Shown here: one piece after another, positions 34,996-44,667 of the stretch | How positions within the stretch are numbered: the first letter of the stretch is position 1 | Layout of the letters: each line of letters starts with the position of its first letter | Assembly: GCF_000970085.1 (NCBI RefSeq) | Contig: NZ_CP009506.1 | Coordinates: 1,302,001 to 1,366,000, forward strand | Source: Methanosarcina siciliae T4/M | Lineage (GTDB): Archaea; Halobacteriota; Methanosarcinia; Methanosarcinales; Methanosarcinaceae | Direction: 5' to 3' | DNA length: 64,000 nucleotides | The notes under the pieces: generated by a model | Told to the model about the DNA's origin: nothing | The model's input: the letters and a program-made list of their open reading frames with translations, nothing else | The model's database searches: none | Program-made: the position numbers and the translations under genes

Positions 34996-35724
34996 GGATC
35001 ATCCCGAAAATAGTTGTCTTTTTGATTGTAATTTTATCTGGTAACGAAGTAAAATGAAAGGATACCGGATTTTTTCCGAATTTTCCGGATAGTGTAATTC
35101 TGGAATATAGTTCCTATTATATGCTCTTTTTATTTTAATGCCTTTCATCCGGGAAAATTTGTCCCGCATGCGCTTCTCTTTTGGCCATTCAGGGTATTGA
35201 ATCTGTATCAGAAAGTCCTCAGCATGGCGATATCCACATATTTTTTGCACACCCGGAGTATGTATTTTCGCCAGCTTAAGGCATCTTTTGCATCCAGGAG
35301 CCGGGATACTCTGGCAATGAGATACTTGGTTAATGGACCGTTGCTGAGTACTTTTAATACTCAGGTATTTATATTGTTATGTCCGGAAGATAAGTCTCCT
35401 ATATTTCCTATTTATTAAATAAGTTTACCCTTAGTCCCATTCTCCCCTGTAGGTTAATATATTTACAGCTCCTGCGTATAAAACTGTTTAATACTACCTG
35501 AATTGGCCTTTAGGACGCATATGATCTGGTCTTCATATGATCTGGTCTTCATAGGATTGGATTATTCGTATGACCGATTTTATCATATGATTTGTCTTTA
35601 CACGATCGGATATTTATATGACCGGATTATTCAGTTTTTCCGATAAGCTAAAGTTTAAATTAGGTTTTGAACTTCGAGATTACCGGATTTCATATTATTC
35701 ACAAAACTCCAGGAATTTGAAAGC
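34996..35724. other. Intergenic region between cdc48 and nadE
   Basis: No convincing gene; the open frame at 34999-35250 has no family resemblance and no ribosome binding site. A 16-bp unit CATATGATCTGGTCTT is duplicated in tandem at 35518-35549, followed by related degenerate CATATGATTTGTCTT and TATATGACCGGATTATTC strings up to about 35635. Confidence 0.45.
35518..35549. repeat. Two tandem 16-bp repeats with degenerate copies downstream
   Basis: CATATGATCTGGTCTT occurs twice without a gap; partial variants continue downstream towards nadE. Confidence 0.75.
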
Positions 35725-36495
35725 ATGGACCTTGAAATAGCACAGAACAGGATTATTGAATTTATTCGGAACGAGACTGGGAAAGCAGGAGTGGGAGGGG
35801 CAGTTGTTGGCATCAGCGGGGGAATTGACTCAGCCCTTACCGCAACTCTTACCGTGAAAGCTCTGGGGAAGGAAAGGGTTCTTGGCCTCCACATGCCCGA
35901 AAGCAGCCTGACCCCTGCTGCGGACAGCGAAGATGCGAAAAATCTTGCCGACTGGCTAGGGATCAAGTACCGGACAATTGACATCGCAGGCGTTGTCTCG
36001 GCTTTCATGGCCGCCGTTCCGGAGAGCGAATCTGCGGACAGGCTTACCCGGGGCAACCTGAAGGCAAGAGCCAGGATGTCCTTCCTGTATTTTCACGCAA
36101 ACATGCTTAACCGCATGGTCATAGGGACTGGAAACAAAACCGAGATCCTCCTTGGCTATTACACGAAGTATGGGGACGGAGGCGTTGACCTTGAGCCAAT
36201 AGGAGGGCTTTACAAGACCGAGGTCTGGGAACTTTCCCGCAGGCTCGGAATACCGGACCCCCTCATTACCAAAAAACCGTCCGCAGGTCTGTGGGAGGGG
36301 CAGACTGACGAAGCCGAACTTGGAATTTCTTACTTGAAGGTTGACGAGGTGCTCAGGCTGATTGAAAAAGGGACGGAACCGGAAAACATTATGAACGCTA
36401 CCGGGATTTCCGTTGAGCAGCTAAATTCCGTTACCAGGCGCATTGAGATAAACGAACATAAAAGAAAAGCTCCACCTGCACCGGAATTACACTGA
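35725..36495 (+). CDS. nadE: NH3-dependent NAD+ synthetase
   Basis: 256 aa, amidates nicotinic acid adenine dinucleotide to NAD+ with ATP and ammonia. PP-loop motif SGGIDSALTA at about residues 35-44, and the conserved GTGNKTEILLGYYTKYGDGG and KKPSAGLWEGQTDE segments. No glutaminase domain, as usual for archaea. Convergent with tiaS, 20 bp apart. Confidence 0.96.
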   Translation: MDLEIAQNRIIEFIRNETGKAGVGGAVVGISGGIDSALTATLTVKALGKERVLGLHMPESSLTPAADSEDAKNLADWLGIKYRTIDIAGVVSAFMAAVPESESADRLTRGNLKARARMSFLYFHANMLNRMVIGTGNKTEILLGYYTKYGDGGVDLEPIGGLYKTEVWELSRRLGIPDPLITKKPSAGLWEGQTDEAELGISYLKVDEVLRLIEKGTEPENIMNATGISVEQLNSVTRRIEINEHKRKAPPAPELH

Positions 36496-36515
36496 GCAGT
36501 CATAGTTTTTCCCTG

Positions 36516-37802
36516 TCACCTTGAAGGATGAACCCTTATGTCCTGGCCCTTTTCCCTTACAAGCGGCTTTGCAAGGTGCCTTCTGGCACAGGGTGGGACT
36601 TCGTAGAGTCCTGGCTCCAGGTTCCTTTCGGCTTCGTACCGGATTTTAGAGGGTGCCTGTGTCCCGCATTTTTTGCAGCGGAATCCCTGTCCCTTCCCTG
36701 CGGACTTCATGTGTTTTCCGCATTCCGGACACTTAGGGTTCTCTTCCCTGTAAAGAGGGACAAGCGCTTTAACCTGCATTTTTTCAATATTCAGGGTTCC
36801 GGAAGTTACACTTCCTGAAAGGATAACCCGGTCACCGGGTACCAGCTTTCGGACAAGCGCCCTGAAGTTCTTAGTCGGTTCAAAGGCTGCACAGTCGATT
36901 TCGTCTCCTTTGCCATCCCGGACAGCAAAGATAACGTGTCCTCCTTCAATGGTTTTCGGGGCTGTCGAGACCGTTACTTCAAGCCTGTAGGAATGCATAT
37001 CCCGAATTTCAGAGACGCTTGCTGCCGGCAGGAGATGCATGTCCGTTCCCTGGTTTGTTCGGTACACGGCAAAGCGCTCAACAGGTTCGGACCTGATAAG
37101 GGATGCAGCTCTGTTAACTAGTTCGGGGCTTTCTCCCCTTATCCCGAATAATACCGGGTCTGCTGAGTGGGGCACGCAGACTACGAGCCTGTTTGCAAGG
37201 TCTACCGTATCCCATGTTCCGGGGTAGGTCTGCCTGTCAGCTTCAAAAAAACTATCCTTATTAACGTCTCTGGGACTTCCCCATTTTTCCTTCTGCCTGT
37301 ATACCAGGTGTTCAAAAGTGCATTCCCATTTCTCAAGGTTCAGCATAGCCCCGCAGGCTGCAAGTGCGCCTATCAGTCCCCTTCCGTTTTTGAAGCTTTT
37401 TGAGCTGATCCCGAGTTCCGAGATGAGGTGTTTTGCCGTTTCTATTTCTATTACGTCCTTTACAGCTTTTTCCAGAAAACTCAGGAGGGCAGGCTTGAGG
37501 CTCTCGTAATCTTTTTCCAGGATAAATGCGGCTCCGGGATTGGTTTTTTTGCACTCCATGCGTGCAAGTTCCTCTATTCTGGATACCACATGGGCAATTA
37601 CCTTTTCAGGGCAGTCCGTTTTAAGTTTCAGGGCTACGGCTGCGTTTCCTCTTGTCTTGTAGGGGATGGTAGGGTTCAGGCGCACAAGGAGGGGCAGGGT
37701 TTCTATAGTCCCGTACTCCTGCAGTTCTTCGAGCAGCAGGGCTCCCAGATATGTGGTACACATGCCTTCGTTTGAGTCCGTATCGTCAATTCCGATGATC
37801 AT
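36516..37802 (-). CDS. tiaS: tRNA(Ile2) 2-agmatinylcytidine synthetase
   Basis: 428 aa from the ATG at 37802 (MIIGIDDTDSNEGMCTTYL); 53 upstream open codons are ignored because the domain begins exactly there. TiaS attaches agmatine to C34 of tRNA-Ile(CAU) so it reads AUA. Features: N-terminal IDDTDS catalytic start, a central FLD-like domain, an OB-fold (VILSGSVTSGTLNIEKMQVKAL) and a C-terminal zinc ribbon (CPECGKHMKSAGKGQGFRCKKCG). Divergent from the HTH gene, 152 bp apart. Confidence 0.94.
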   Translation of the reverse strand: MIIGIDDTDSNEGMCTTYLGALLLEELQEYGTIETLPLLVRLNPTIPYKTRGNAAVALKLKTDCPEKVIAHVVSRIEELARMECKKTNPGAAFILEKDYESLKPALLSFLEKAVKDVIEIETAKHLISELGISSKSFKNGRGLIGALAACGAMLNLEKWECTFEHLVYRQKEKWGSPRDVNKDSFFEADRQTYPGTWDTVDLANRLVVCVPHSADPVLFGIRGESPELVNRAASLIRSEPVERFAVYRTNQGTDMHLLPAASVSEIRDMHSYRLEVTVSTAPKTIEGGHVIFAVRDGKGDEIDCAAFEPTKNFRALVRKLVPGDRVILSGSVTSGTLNIEKMQVKALVPLYREENPKCPECGKHMKSAGKGQGFRCKKCGTQAPSKIRYEAERNLEPGLYEVPPCARRHLAKPLVREKGQDIRVHPSR

Positions 37803-37914
37803 TTTTCCGTATCCAGTTTTTCCCTTGATATTTCTGAAATTCCAGTGAGGGGATGCCGTGATTTTCGGGGTTCTCCAACATGTTTTCCTCCTGCAAACAT
37901 TGCCGATGTCGGAG

Positions 37915-37928
37915 AAATATATATATAG
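37915..37928 (+). promoter_or_regulatory. TATA box of the HTH regulator gene
   Basis: AAATATATATATAG is centred about 33 nt before the ATG at 37955; with usual archaeal spacing the transcript starts near 37948, leaving a leader of only a few nucleotides. Confidence 0.55.
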
Positions 37929-37954
37929 ATGTTCAAACAGAGATTGATATCGGA

Positions 37955-38941
37955 ATGACAAAAGAAGTTCTCATACATCAAATTATTGATGTATTGTCGC
38001 GTGCGGGTTTTGCACTTTCTGACCGATGTAATATACGTCCCAGGAGCTTTGACGTTGCCGCGCGCAAAGATGAAACACTACTACTTTGCAAGGTTTTATT
38101 TAATATTGACGGTCTGAACGAAGAAACCGCCAGGGAGATGAAATATCTTGCTGAGTATCTCGGAGGTTCCGCTATCGTTGTTGGAGCCAAGACAAGGGAT
38201 CAGATGCTTGAAGATAGTGTCATCTACATGCGCTATGATATCCTTGCTCTGAACGTCCAGACTCTCTATGACTACTTTGTTGAAAATGTCAAGCCTCTGG
38301 TTTCAGCAGCTCCCGGCGGGCTTTATGTCTCAATAGAAGGAGATCTCCTGAAGAAGGCGAGGACAGGACAGGCCATGTCCCTCGGGACCCTGGCTTCCAT
38401 GGTAGGGGTTTCGAGGAGGACTATCAGCAAATATGAAGAAGAAGGCATGGACGCATCCATAGATGTCGTGCTCCAGCTCGAGGATATTTTCGGAGTCGAA
38501 CTGGCGAGGCCCATAGATATTCTGAAGTCCTGCGGAAGCAGAAAATCCAGGAAGAAAGCAGAGCCTGAAAAGGAAGAGCCCCAGGTAAAACATAACGTGC
38601 TTTTGCCTGAAGACCTTATTCTCAATATGATTTCAATGCTAGGATACGACGTACTTCCAACAGCCCAGGCCCCATTCAAAGCTATCTCCCGGGACGAGTC
38701 TTCAGTCATCCTTACAGGTGTCAGCGAGTTCAACACAACCGTAATCAAAAGGGCTCATCTGATGAGCAGCATTTCCTGCATTACGGAAACTCAGTCCGTG
38801 TTCATCATTAACGGACGTTCCAAGCTGAAGTCCGTTGAAAATACGGTGCTGATCGAAAAGAAAGAACTTGACAAGATCGGTGATTCGCAGGAACTCATCG
38901 AGTTCATAGATGAGCGCAAGGAAACACATAGTGGTGCATAA
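37955..38941 (+). CDS. HTH-type transcriptional regulator (archaeal conserved family)
   Basis: 328 aa from the ATG at 37955 (MTKEVLIHQI). The N-terminal 115 residues look like a restriction-endonuclease-like alpha/beta domain (SFDVAARKDETLLLCKVLFNID), followed by a Cro/C1-type helix-turn-helix (MSLGTLASMVGVSRRTISKYEEEGMDAS) and a second alpha/beta domain of about 100 residues similar in layout to the first (MISMLGYDVLPTAQAPFKAI). This matches the archaeal family annotated as putative HTH-type regulatory proteins. Target genes are unknown. Its predicted leader is very short. Confidence 0.85.
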   Translation: MTKEVLIHQIIDVLSRAGFALSDRCNIRPRSFDVAARKDETLLLCKVLFNIDGLNEETAREMKYLAEYLGGSAIVVGAKTRDQMLEDSVIYMRYDILALNVQTLYDYFVENVKPLVSAAPGGLYVSIEGDLLKKARTGQAMSLGTLASMVGVSRRTISKYEEEGMDASIDVVLQLEDIFGVELARPIDILKSCGSRKSRKKAEPEKEEPQVKHNVLLPEDLILNMISMLGYDVLPTAQAPFKAISRDESSVILTGVSEFNTTVIKRAHLMSSISCITETQSVFIINGRSKLKSVENTVLIEKKELDKIGDSQELIEFIDERKETHSGA

Positions 38942-39083
38942 GTTAAGTTCGCTTTTGATTTCCTTTCTTGCCACAAATAGCTCTGTAAACTCGGTTTTCT
39001 ATAAGGTTCAGGGTCGTGATTTTTTTTAATTTTCTTTTCCATATTTTTTTAGTTTTTCCAAATGTAATGTAGTTCCAAAACCC

Positions 39084-39091
39084 TAATATAT
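39084..39091 (+). promoter_or_regulatory. TATA box of purN, predicted leaderless transcript
   Basis: TAATATAT, preceded by AAAACCC, is centred about 27 nt before the purN ATG, so transcription would begin at or next to the start codon; no Shine-Dalgarno is present. Confidence 0.55.
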
Positions 39092-39114
39092 CACTGTTTC
39101 AATCTAAAAGCTCG

Positions 39115-39723
39115 ATGACGGTAAAGATTGCAGTTCTGGTCTCAGGACGGGGCTCAAATCTCCAGGCGATTATAGACAGCATTGAAAAGGGCTACATAAA
39201 AAATGCGGCAGTCAATGTGGTTATCTCCAACAAAGCCGATGCTTATGCGCTCGAACGTGCGGAGAAACATGGAATAAGTGCTGTTTTTCTTGACCCTGAA
39301 GGGCGTGATAGAGCCGGATACGACAGGGAAATTCTGAAGATACTTAAACAGCATGATACGGACCTCCTCCTGCTTGCGGGCTATTTCAGGCTTCTGGGAA
39401 GCGAGCTCATTGAGGCATACAGGCACAGGATCCTGAATATACACCCTTCTCTTCTTCCGGCTTTCAAAGGACTTCATGCCCAGAAACAGGCTTTTGAGTA
39501 CGGCGTAAAGGTTGCGGGCTGCACAGTACATTTTGTAGATGAAGGACTCGATTCCGGGCCTATTATCATCCAGAAGTGCGTGCCTGTGCTCCCGGGAGAT
39601 ACCGAAGAAACTCTCACTGCCAGGATTCTCGAACAGGAACATATTATCTATCCCGAAGCTGTCAGGCTCTTTGTCGAGGGCAAGCTTAAAGTTGAAGGCA
39701 GAAACGTAATAGCCCTTAAGTAA
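39115..39723 (+). CDS. purN: Phosphoribosylglycinamide formyltransferase
   Basis: 202 aa, formyl-tetrahydrofolate-dependent GAR transformylase of purine synthesis. Motifs: SGRGSNLQAII (phosphate-binding), NIHPSLLPAF (catalytic Asn and His) and VDEGLDSGPIIIQ (catalytic Asp). Use of 10-formyl-H4F matches the folate enzymes encoded downstream. It probably has a leaderless transcript. Confidence 0.95.
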   Translation: MTVKIAVLVSGRGSNLQAIIDSIEKGYIKNAAVNVVISNKADAYALERAEKHGISAVFLDPEGRDRAGYDREILKILKQHDTDLLLLAGYFRLLGSELIEAYRHRILNIHPSLLPAFKGLHAQKQAFEYGVKVAGCTVHFVDEGLDSGPIIIQKCVPVLPGDTEETLTARILEQEHIIYPEAVRLFVEGKLKVEGRNVIALK

Positions 39724-40369
39724 TGGTCCTTGAAATCACTCCTAAATAGCCCCTGAAATTACCTTTAAATATCCCCCAAAATTACCCTTGAAATAAATCT
39801 TAAAATAGTCTTTAAATGAGCAGGACCTCTGTAGAAACTCCGGATTTGCATTAATTTTATCATGCAGAGCCGAGTTGATAACGTTTTGATCAATAAAGTC
39901 TTGAATCAGTAAGACAGGAATCCAGATCAGAAGAGGTATATTAAAATCAGGTAATTCCCGGCGGAATAGGTTTCAAGAACCTGTTCAAAAAGTGGGGAAT
40001 GGTCCAAAACCGGAATAGCTTTCATTCATTAGTCGCCTCATCAATACCCTGACGGTTATAAGTACATGAATCATATTACTCACCAGTGTTCTGGGCAGCA
40101 AAAGATTTCCATATTCGGGAATTTTCTGCGTCTTTGATGACTCTCGTTCATGAGAAGCTTCAAGGTGTTGAAAACTTTCGCCCTTCCTGCTTTCCGGCTT
40201 TAAGGAAGTTCTTACGAGGTACAACACATTAATATAAGTAAATACCAGAATCGCAAGCATACTTACATTTAATCAATTCATCAATCAATTAGTCAATCAA
40301 TTAGTCAATTCATGTTAACAGAAACCCTTGATTTCATATAAATTTTAAATGTTGGATTAGGTGACAGCA
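39724..40369. other. Intergenic region between purN and glyA
   Basis: No gene seen. Just after purN (39724-39810) are three or four degenerate repeats of about 22 bp of the form CC(T/C)TGAAATTACC(C/T)TTAAATA. Before glyA, ATCAATTAGTCA motifs repeat at about 40280-40312. Confidence 0.45.
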
Positions 40370-41608
40370 GTGTCTTACATTGAAAAAATCGATCCGGAAT
40401 TGTTCGAGGCTATCGAAAAGGAAGCCGATCGTCAGGAACACAAACTTAACCTGATAGCGTCCGAAAACTATGCGAGCAGGGCTGTAATGGAAGCTCAGGG
40501 CTCGATTATGACCAATAAGTATGCCGAAGGATATTCCGGCAAACGCTATTACGGCGGCTGTGATTTCGTTGATGTTGCCGAAAACCTCGCGATTGCCAGG
40601 GCAAAGGAAATCTTCGGGGCAAAATACGTAAATGTCCAGCCCCACTCAGGTTCAGGCGCCAACATGGCTGTCTACTTCTCCGTACTGCAGCCCGGGGACA
40701 CAATCATGTCCATGGACCTCTCTCACGGCGGACACCTTTCTCACGGCAGCCCTGTAAGTTTTTCCGGAAAACTCTATAATATCGTGCCCTATGGGGTCAG
40801 CAAAGAAACCGAGGCCCTGGACTATGACGAGCTTCTGAAACTGGCAAAGGAATGCAAACCGAAAATGATCGTCTGCGGAGCTTCAGCTTATCCCCGTGAG
40901 ATCGATTTCAAGAAGTTCAGGGAAATTGCCGATGAAGTAGGAGCTTACCTCCTTGCAGACATTGCCCACATTGCAGGCCTTGTGGTTGCAGGTGTACACC
41001 CAAGCCCTGTGCCTTATGCGGATTTTGTAACCACCACGACCCACAAGACCCTCAGGGGTCCCAGGGGCGGAATGATTATCTCAAAGACCGAAGAGCTTGC
41101 AATTGGAGTAAACAAGGCAGTTTTCCCGGGCATTCAGGGCGGTCCCCTCATGCATGTTATAGCTGCAAAGGCTGTAGCCTTCAAGGAAGCCATGAGTGAA
41201 AAGTTCAGGCAGGACCAGACTCAGACCATAAAGAATGCAAAAGTTCTCTGCGCCTGTCTGAGGGAGAAGGGTTTTGATATTGTTTCCGGCGGCACCGACA
41301 ACCACCTTATGCTTGTGAACCTCAATAATATGAACATTACAGGCAAGGATGCGGAAGCCGCAATGAGCAAAGCCGGGATTATCGCCAACAAAAACACGGT
41401 TCCTTTCGAGACCCGCAGTCCCTTCATAACCAGTGGAGTAAGGCTCGGGACTCCTGCCTGTACCACAAGGGGCATGAAAGAAAAAGAAATGGAACTGGTT
41501 GCCGATTACATCGAGACTGCAATCAAGAATGCAGGGAACGATGCCCTGCTGTCGGAAGTCAACGCTAAGGTAAGGGACCTCTGTTCAAGGTTCCCTGTTT
41601 ACAGCTAA
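40370..41608 (+). CDS. glyA: Serine hydroxymethyltransferase
   Basis: 412 aa from the GTG at 40370 (MSYIEKIDPELF): AGGTGA lies 5 nt before it, while a GTG at 40361 overlaps that site. PLP enzyme that interconverts serine and glycine with a one-carbon unit on tetrahydrofolate (the M. barkeri enzyme was reported to be H4F-specific). Motifs: LIASENYASRAV, HSGSGANMAVY, DIAHIAGLV and the PLP-lysine segment VTTTTHKTLRGPRGG. folD follows 16 bp later. Confidence 0.97.
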   Translation: MSYIEKIDPELFEAIEKEADRQEHKLNLIASENYASRAVMEAQGSIMTNKYAEGYSGKRYYGGCDFVDVAENLAIARAKEIFGAKYVNVQPHSGSGANMAVYFSVLQPGDTIMSMDLSHGGHLSHGSPVSFSGKLYNIVPYGVSKETEALDYDELLKLAKECKPKMIVCGASAYPREIDFKKFREIADEVGAYLLADIAHIAGLVVAGVHPSPVPYADFVTTTTHKTLRGPRGGMIISKTEELAIGVNKAVFPGIQGGPLMHVIAAKAVAFKEAMSEKFRQDQTQTIKNAKVLCACLREKGFDIVSGGTDNHLMLVNLNNMNITGKDAEAAMSKAGIIANKNTVPFETRSPFITSGVRLGTPACTTRGMKEKEMELVADYIETAIKNAGNDALLSEVNAKVRDLCSRFPVYS

Positions 41609-41624
41609 TCGGGGAGGTTTATCA

Positions 41625-42497
41625 TTGTCAGATGAAAGCTATGAGTCACGAGTCATAGACGGAAAAGTACTTGCTCAACAGGTTGAAGAAGAAGTGAGGT
41701 CAGGGGCAGAGGACCTTGAAAGCAACCGGGGAATCATCCCCGGACTTGCTACTATCCTTGTAGGGGACGACCCTGCCTCAAAGATGTACGTTCGCCTGAA
41801 GCACAGGGCCTGCGAACGTGTGGGCATCAAAGCAGAAGACTACCTCCTTCCGGGAGACGCTACCAAGGAAGAACTACTTACCCTGATTGATTCTCTTAAC
41901 AAAAACAAAGATGTGCACGCAATCCTGCTCCAGCTCCCGCTTCCGAAACACTTCTCTCCTCAGGAAACGCAGGAAGCTATGGAAGCCATATCTCCTGCAA
42001 AGGATGCAGACGGCTTTCACCCCTATAACATGGGAAAACTCATGATCGGGGACGAAGACCTTGTCCCCTGCACTCCTCACGGGGTAATCAGGGCACTTGA
42101 AGAGTACGGTGTTTCCGTCCAGGGGAAAAATGCGGTAATTGTCGGGCACAGCAATGTTGTGGGAAAGCCCATGGCTGCAATGCTCCTGAACAGAAACGCA
42201 ACCGTTTCAGTCTGTCATATCTTCACCGATGACCTGAAGAAGTACACCCTCGGTGCCGATATCATAGTTGTTGCAACAGGGGTTAAGCATCTTATTAAAG
42301 CCGATATGGTTAAAGAAGGGGCTGTAATCTTTGATGCGGGAATCACCAAGGAAGAAGACGGCGTATACGGGGACGTTGATTTTGAAAACGTAATCAAAAA
42401 AGCTTCCCTTGTGACCCCCGTCCCTGGTGGTGTAGGTCCCATGACAATTGCCATGCTCATGAAGCATGTGCTTCTGTGTGCGGAGAAAAGCCTTTAA
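41625..42497 (+). CDS. folD: Methylene-H4F dehydrogenase / methenyl-H4F cyclohydrolase
   Basis: 290 aa. TTG start at 41625 with GGGAGGT 6 nt upstream. The bifunctional enzyme converts methylene-H4F to formyl-H4F. Motifs: VGDDPASKMYVRLK (catalytic Lys in YxxxK), ILLQLPLPKH, and the VTPVPGGVGPMTIAMLM C-terminus, with the cofactor-binding VGHSNVVGKPMA. Operon with glyA. Its stop codon lies in the loop of a predicted terminator. Confidence 0.97.
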   Translation: MSDESYESRVIDGKVLAQQVEEEVRSGAEDLESNRGIIPGLATILVGDDPASKMYVRLKHRACERVGIKAEDYLLPGDATKEELLTLIDSLNKNKDVHAILLQLPLPKHFSPQETQEAMEAISPAKDADGFHPYNMGKLMIGDEDLVPCTPHGVIRALEEYGVSVQGKNAVIVGHSNVVGKPMAAMLLNRNATVSVCHIFTDDLKKYTLGADIIVVATGVKHLIKADMVKEGAVIFDAGITKEEDGVYGDVDFENVIKKASLVTPVPGGVGPMTIAMLMKHVLLCAEKSL

Positions 42498-42519
42498 TCT
42501 CTATTTTAAGGCTTTTTTT
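42486..42519 (+). terminator. Terminator of glyA-folD
   Basis: AAAAGCCTT (42486-42494) pairs perfectly with AAGGCTTTT (42508-42516), followed by further Ts. The folD stop codon (42495-42497) is in the loop. Confidence 0.75.
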
Positions 42520-42535
42520 CATTTTTTTGTTAATA

Positions 42536-42579
42536 TTTTTAAGCCTTTTATGGTCACTTTTTAAGCCTTTTATGGTCAC
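42536..42579. repeat. Two tandem 22-bp repeats after folD
   Basis: TTTTTAAGCCTTTTATGGTCAC occurs at 42536-42557 and again at 42558-42579. The AAGCCTTTT core also resembles the arm of the folD terminator. Confidence 0.8.
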
Positions 42580-43388
42580 TTATTAAATGGTCCATGTTTG
42601 AGCTATTCAGGGACACAGGAGTGAATTCTTCAGTTATTTCTGCCTGTGTCGCTCCGGGTTTAGGTCGCCTTCCCAGTTAAATAAATATTTTTTTCAAGCT
42701 TTTCGTACCAAGACAAGTAAATTTGTTTTCTGAGATAATTATGCCTGATGGTTTTACTCTGTTTTTCAGAAGATGTCAATTAAAGTGATTTTATATGAGT
42801 TTTTATATATACTCGGTATGATCTTCAGCATAGTTTTCCGGATTGTGATAAAATCGCTTTACACATCAATATTTTTATGTATTATTGAAGCCTATTTCAG
42901 TATGAGCTTGTCCATCTTCAAGATAGAATAAAAATAGTTTATAAAATCTTAGATAAATATCCGGGCTCTCATTAAATATTCGGATGCTCAAATGAGTTTT
43001 TTGCAAACTCTAATCAGACCTACCTGATTAATTAACCTGATTTAAAATAGGTCTTTGGTCCTGTATTACCAGGCATAATATCCGATTTTACACTATCGGA
43101 ATCCTGAATGACGTTTGAACCGAAAATTTATCCCAGTCCCTTTCAGTCCTCAGGTATTCAACTTTGCAGCCGGAAAAATTGTTTTTCCTTGCCTGCTGTG
43201 GTAGTTCAACGAAATGTCTTGTGGGCATTTCATAACGAAAAAAAGGTATCCAAATGTCCCGCTTCAAATTTAATTGTTGTTTATTATAACACCACAACTG
43301 TTTACACAAGTATTGTTTGTTTACGTATGTTATTGCTTCCGTACACTGTGTTGCTTCAGTGAATTGTTTATTCACTCATATTTATCAA

Positions 43389-43400
43389 GCGCAATTGCGC
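43389..43400. promoter_or_regulatory. Palindrome upstream of the DHPS-related gene
   Basis: GCGCAATTGCGC is a perfect 12-bp palindrome ending 16 bp before the TATA box at 43417-43424; a candidate operator. Confidence 0.5.
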
Positions 43401-43416
43401 CAACTGAGTTAAAAGC

Positions 43417-43424
43417 TATATATA
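43417..43424 (+). promoter_or_regulatory. TATA box before the DHPS-related gene
   Basis: AAAAGC-TATATATA is a good BRE/TATA pair, but its centre is only about 19 nt before the ATG at 43439, closer than the usual 26. Translation may start downstream or the transcript may begin at the ATG. Confidence 0.5.
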
Positions 43425-43438
43425 CCTGGTTGTCAAAA

Positions 43439-44665
43439 ATGGTAGTTGATACTGATATCTGTGGTCTGAAAGTGGGAGATCAATATCCTGCACATGTAAT
43501 GGGCATTATTAACCTGAGCCCTGAATCTTTTTACGAAGGTTCGGTTACAAACCCGGAATCCGCACTTGATGTTTCCCGGAAAATGGTGGAAGGCGGAGCA
43601 ACTTTCCTGGATCTGGGGGCCCGGTCAACATGGCGTTTTTCCAAACCCATAAGCAAAGAAGAAGAACTCGATCGATTACTGCCCGTGCTTGATGCGCTGG
43701 AAGGCAATGTGGATGCGATAATTTCCGTTGATACTATGTTTTCCGAAATTGCAGAAGAGGCCCTCAAGAGAGGGGCAGATATCATAAACGATGTTTCCGG
43801 CTTTACGGCGGACCCCGGGATGATAGAAGTGGTGGCAGACCACGGCTGTCCGGCAGTGGTTATGGCTTCTGACAAAATTCCCGGAGATCCTCTGGGCATG
43901 GATGCCATTATTGAAGCTCTTGGCTCCATTATAGAGGCTGCCGGAACTGGCGGTATAGAACCTGGCCGCCTCATCCTCGACCCTGCAATTGGCAGGTGGA
44001 CTGATGAAAAGCTGCCCATGTATGATTTTGAAACCCTGGATGATTTCGAGCGTCTGAAGATTTTTGAAAAACCTCTGCTTGCAGCCCTTTCAAGGAAGTC
44101 CTTCATAGGCGAAGTTCTTGGAAAAACTGCAAACGAAAGGCTCTATGGCAGCCTGGCTGCAGCAGCAATTGCAGTTCACAAAGGTGCTCATATTATCCGT
44201 ACCCATGATGTCCCCGAAACTTCCGATGTTGTTAAGCTTGCAGGAGCTCTGAGGAGCCGGACAAGCGTTGTAAAGGAGGGCAGGTATGAGGTTTCGGTAC
44301 TTGAGGTGAAAACTCCTCAGGACGCAGGCCTTGCAATGAGGAAGCTTGGAGCTACAAGGGTCGGTTCGCAGGTAATGCAGGGAAAAAGCATCCATCTTAC
44401 GCTAAAGATCAGGAACCTTACAACCACGGAAGCTCTGATAATAAAACAGGAGATGCTTGCAAGGGGAGGCGACGCGGCCCTTGCAAGAGACGCGGTTTCC
44501 CATGAAACGGAATCAACCGATGTGCTTGTGATAGGCACCCTGCTGCAATTTGAACGTCTTGCCCGGAAACTGGACGGTCAGGCTCGTTCCCTCCCACTGA
44601 TTGCAGAAATGATCCGTGAATGTATTGCAAATCGGACTAATCTGGAATACCGATATTTGAGGTAA
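43439..44665 (+). CDS. Dihydropteroate synthase-related protein
   Basis: 408 aa from the ATG at 43439. The first 260 residues are a DHPS-like TIM barrel: VMGIINLSPESFYEG, GATFLDLGARST, DAIISVDTMFSEIAEEALKRGADIINDVSGF and GRLILDPAIGRW, ending with SRKSFIGEVLG. The last 150 residues are an additional domain found in archaeal DHPS-related proteins. Family members are thought to act in pterin (folate or methanopterin) synthesis, but the reaction is not settled. An internal GTG at 43472 is possible given the TATA position. It ends TTGAGGTAA, which forms the ribosome binding site of metV, so the two are coupled. Confidence 0.85.
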   Translation: MVVDTDICGLKVGDQYPAHVMGIINLSPESFYEGSVTNPESALDVSRKMVEGGATFLDLGARSTWRFSKPISKEEELDRLLPVLDALEGNVDAIISVDTMFSEIAEEALKRGADIINDVSGFTADPGMIEVVADHGCPAVVMASDKIPGDPLGMDAIIEALGSIIEAAGTGGIEPGRLILDPAIGRWTDEKLPMYDFETLDDFERLKIFEKPLLAALSRKSFIGEVLGKTANERLYGSLAAAAIAVHKGAHIIRTHDVPETSDVVKLAGALRSRTSVVKEGRYEVSVLEVKTPQDAGLAMRKLGATRVGSQVMQGKSIHLTLKIRNLTTTEALIIKQEMLARGGDAALARDAVSHETESTDVLVIGTLLQFERLARKLDGQARSLPLIAEMIRECIANRTNLEYRYLR

Positions 44666-44667
44666 TT

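Larger units (their letters stand above)
42498..43438. other. Long intergenic region between folD and the DHPS-related gene
   Basis: No gene seen; a minus-strand open frame at 43088-43375 has no recognisable features. Contains two tandem 22-bp copies of TTTTTAAGCCTTTTATGGTCAC at 42536-42579 and, at the 3' end, a 12-bp palindrome and a TATA box before the next gene. Confidence 0.5.

Noticed and set aside
39985..40260. 91-aa minus-strand gene between purN and glyA
   Set aside because: No motif, no ribosome binding site; AT-rich chance frame.
43088..43375. 95-aa minus-strand gene before the DHPS-related gene
   Set aside because: No ribosome binding site, no recognisable motifs; composition looks random.
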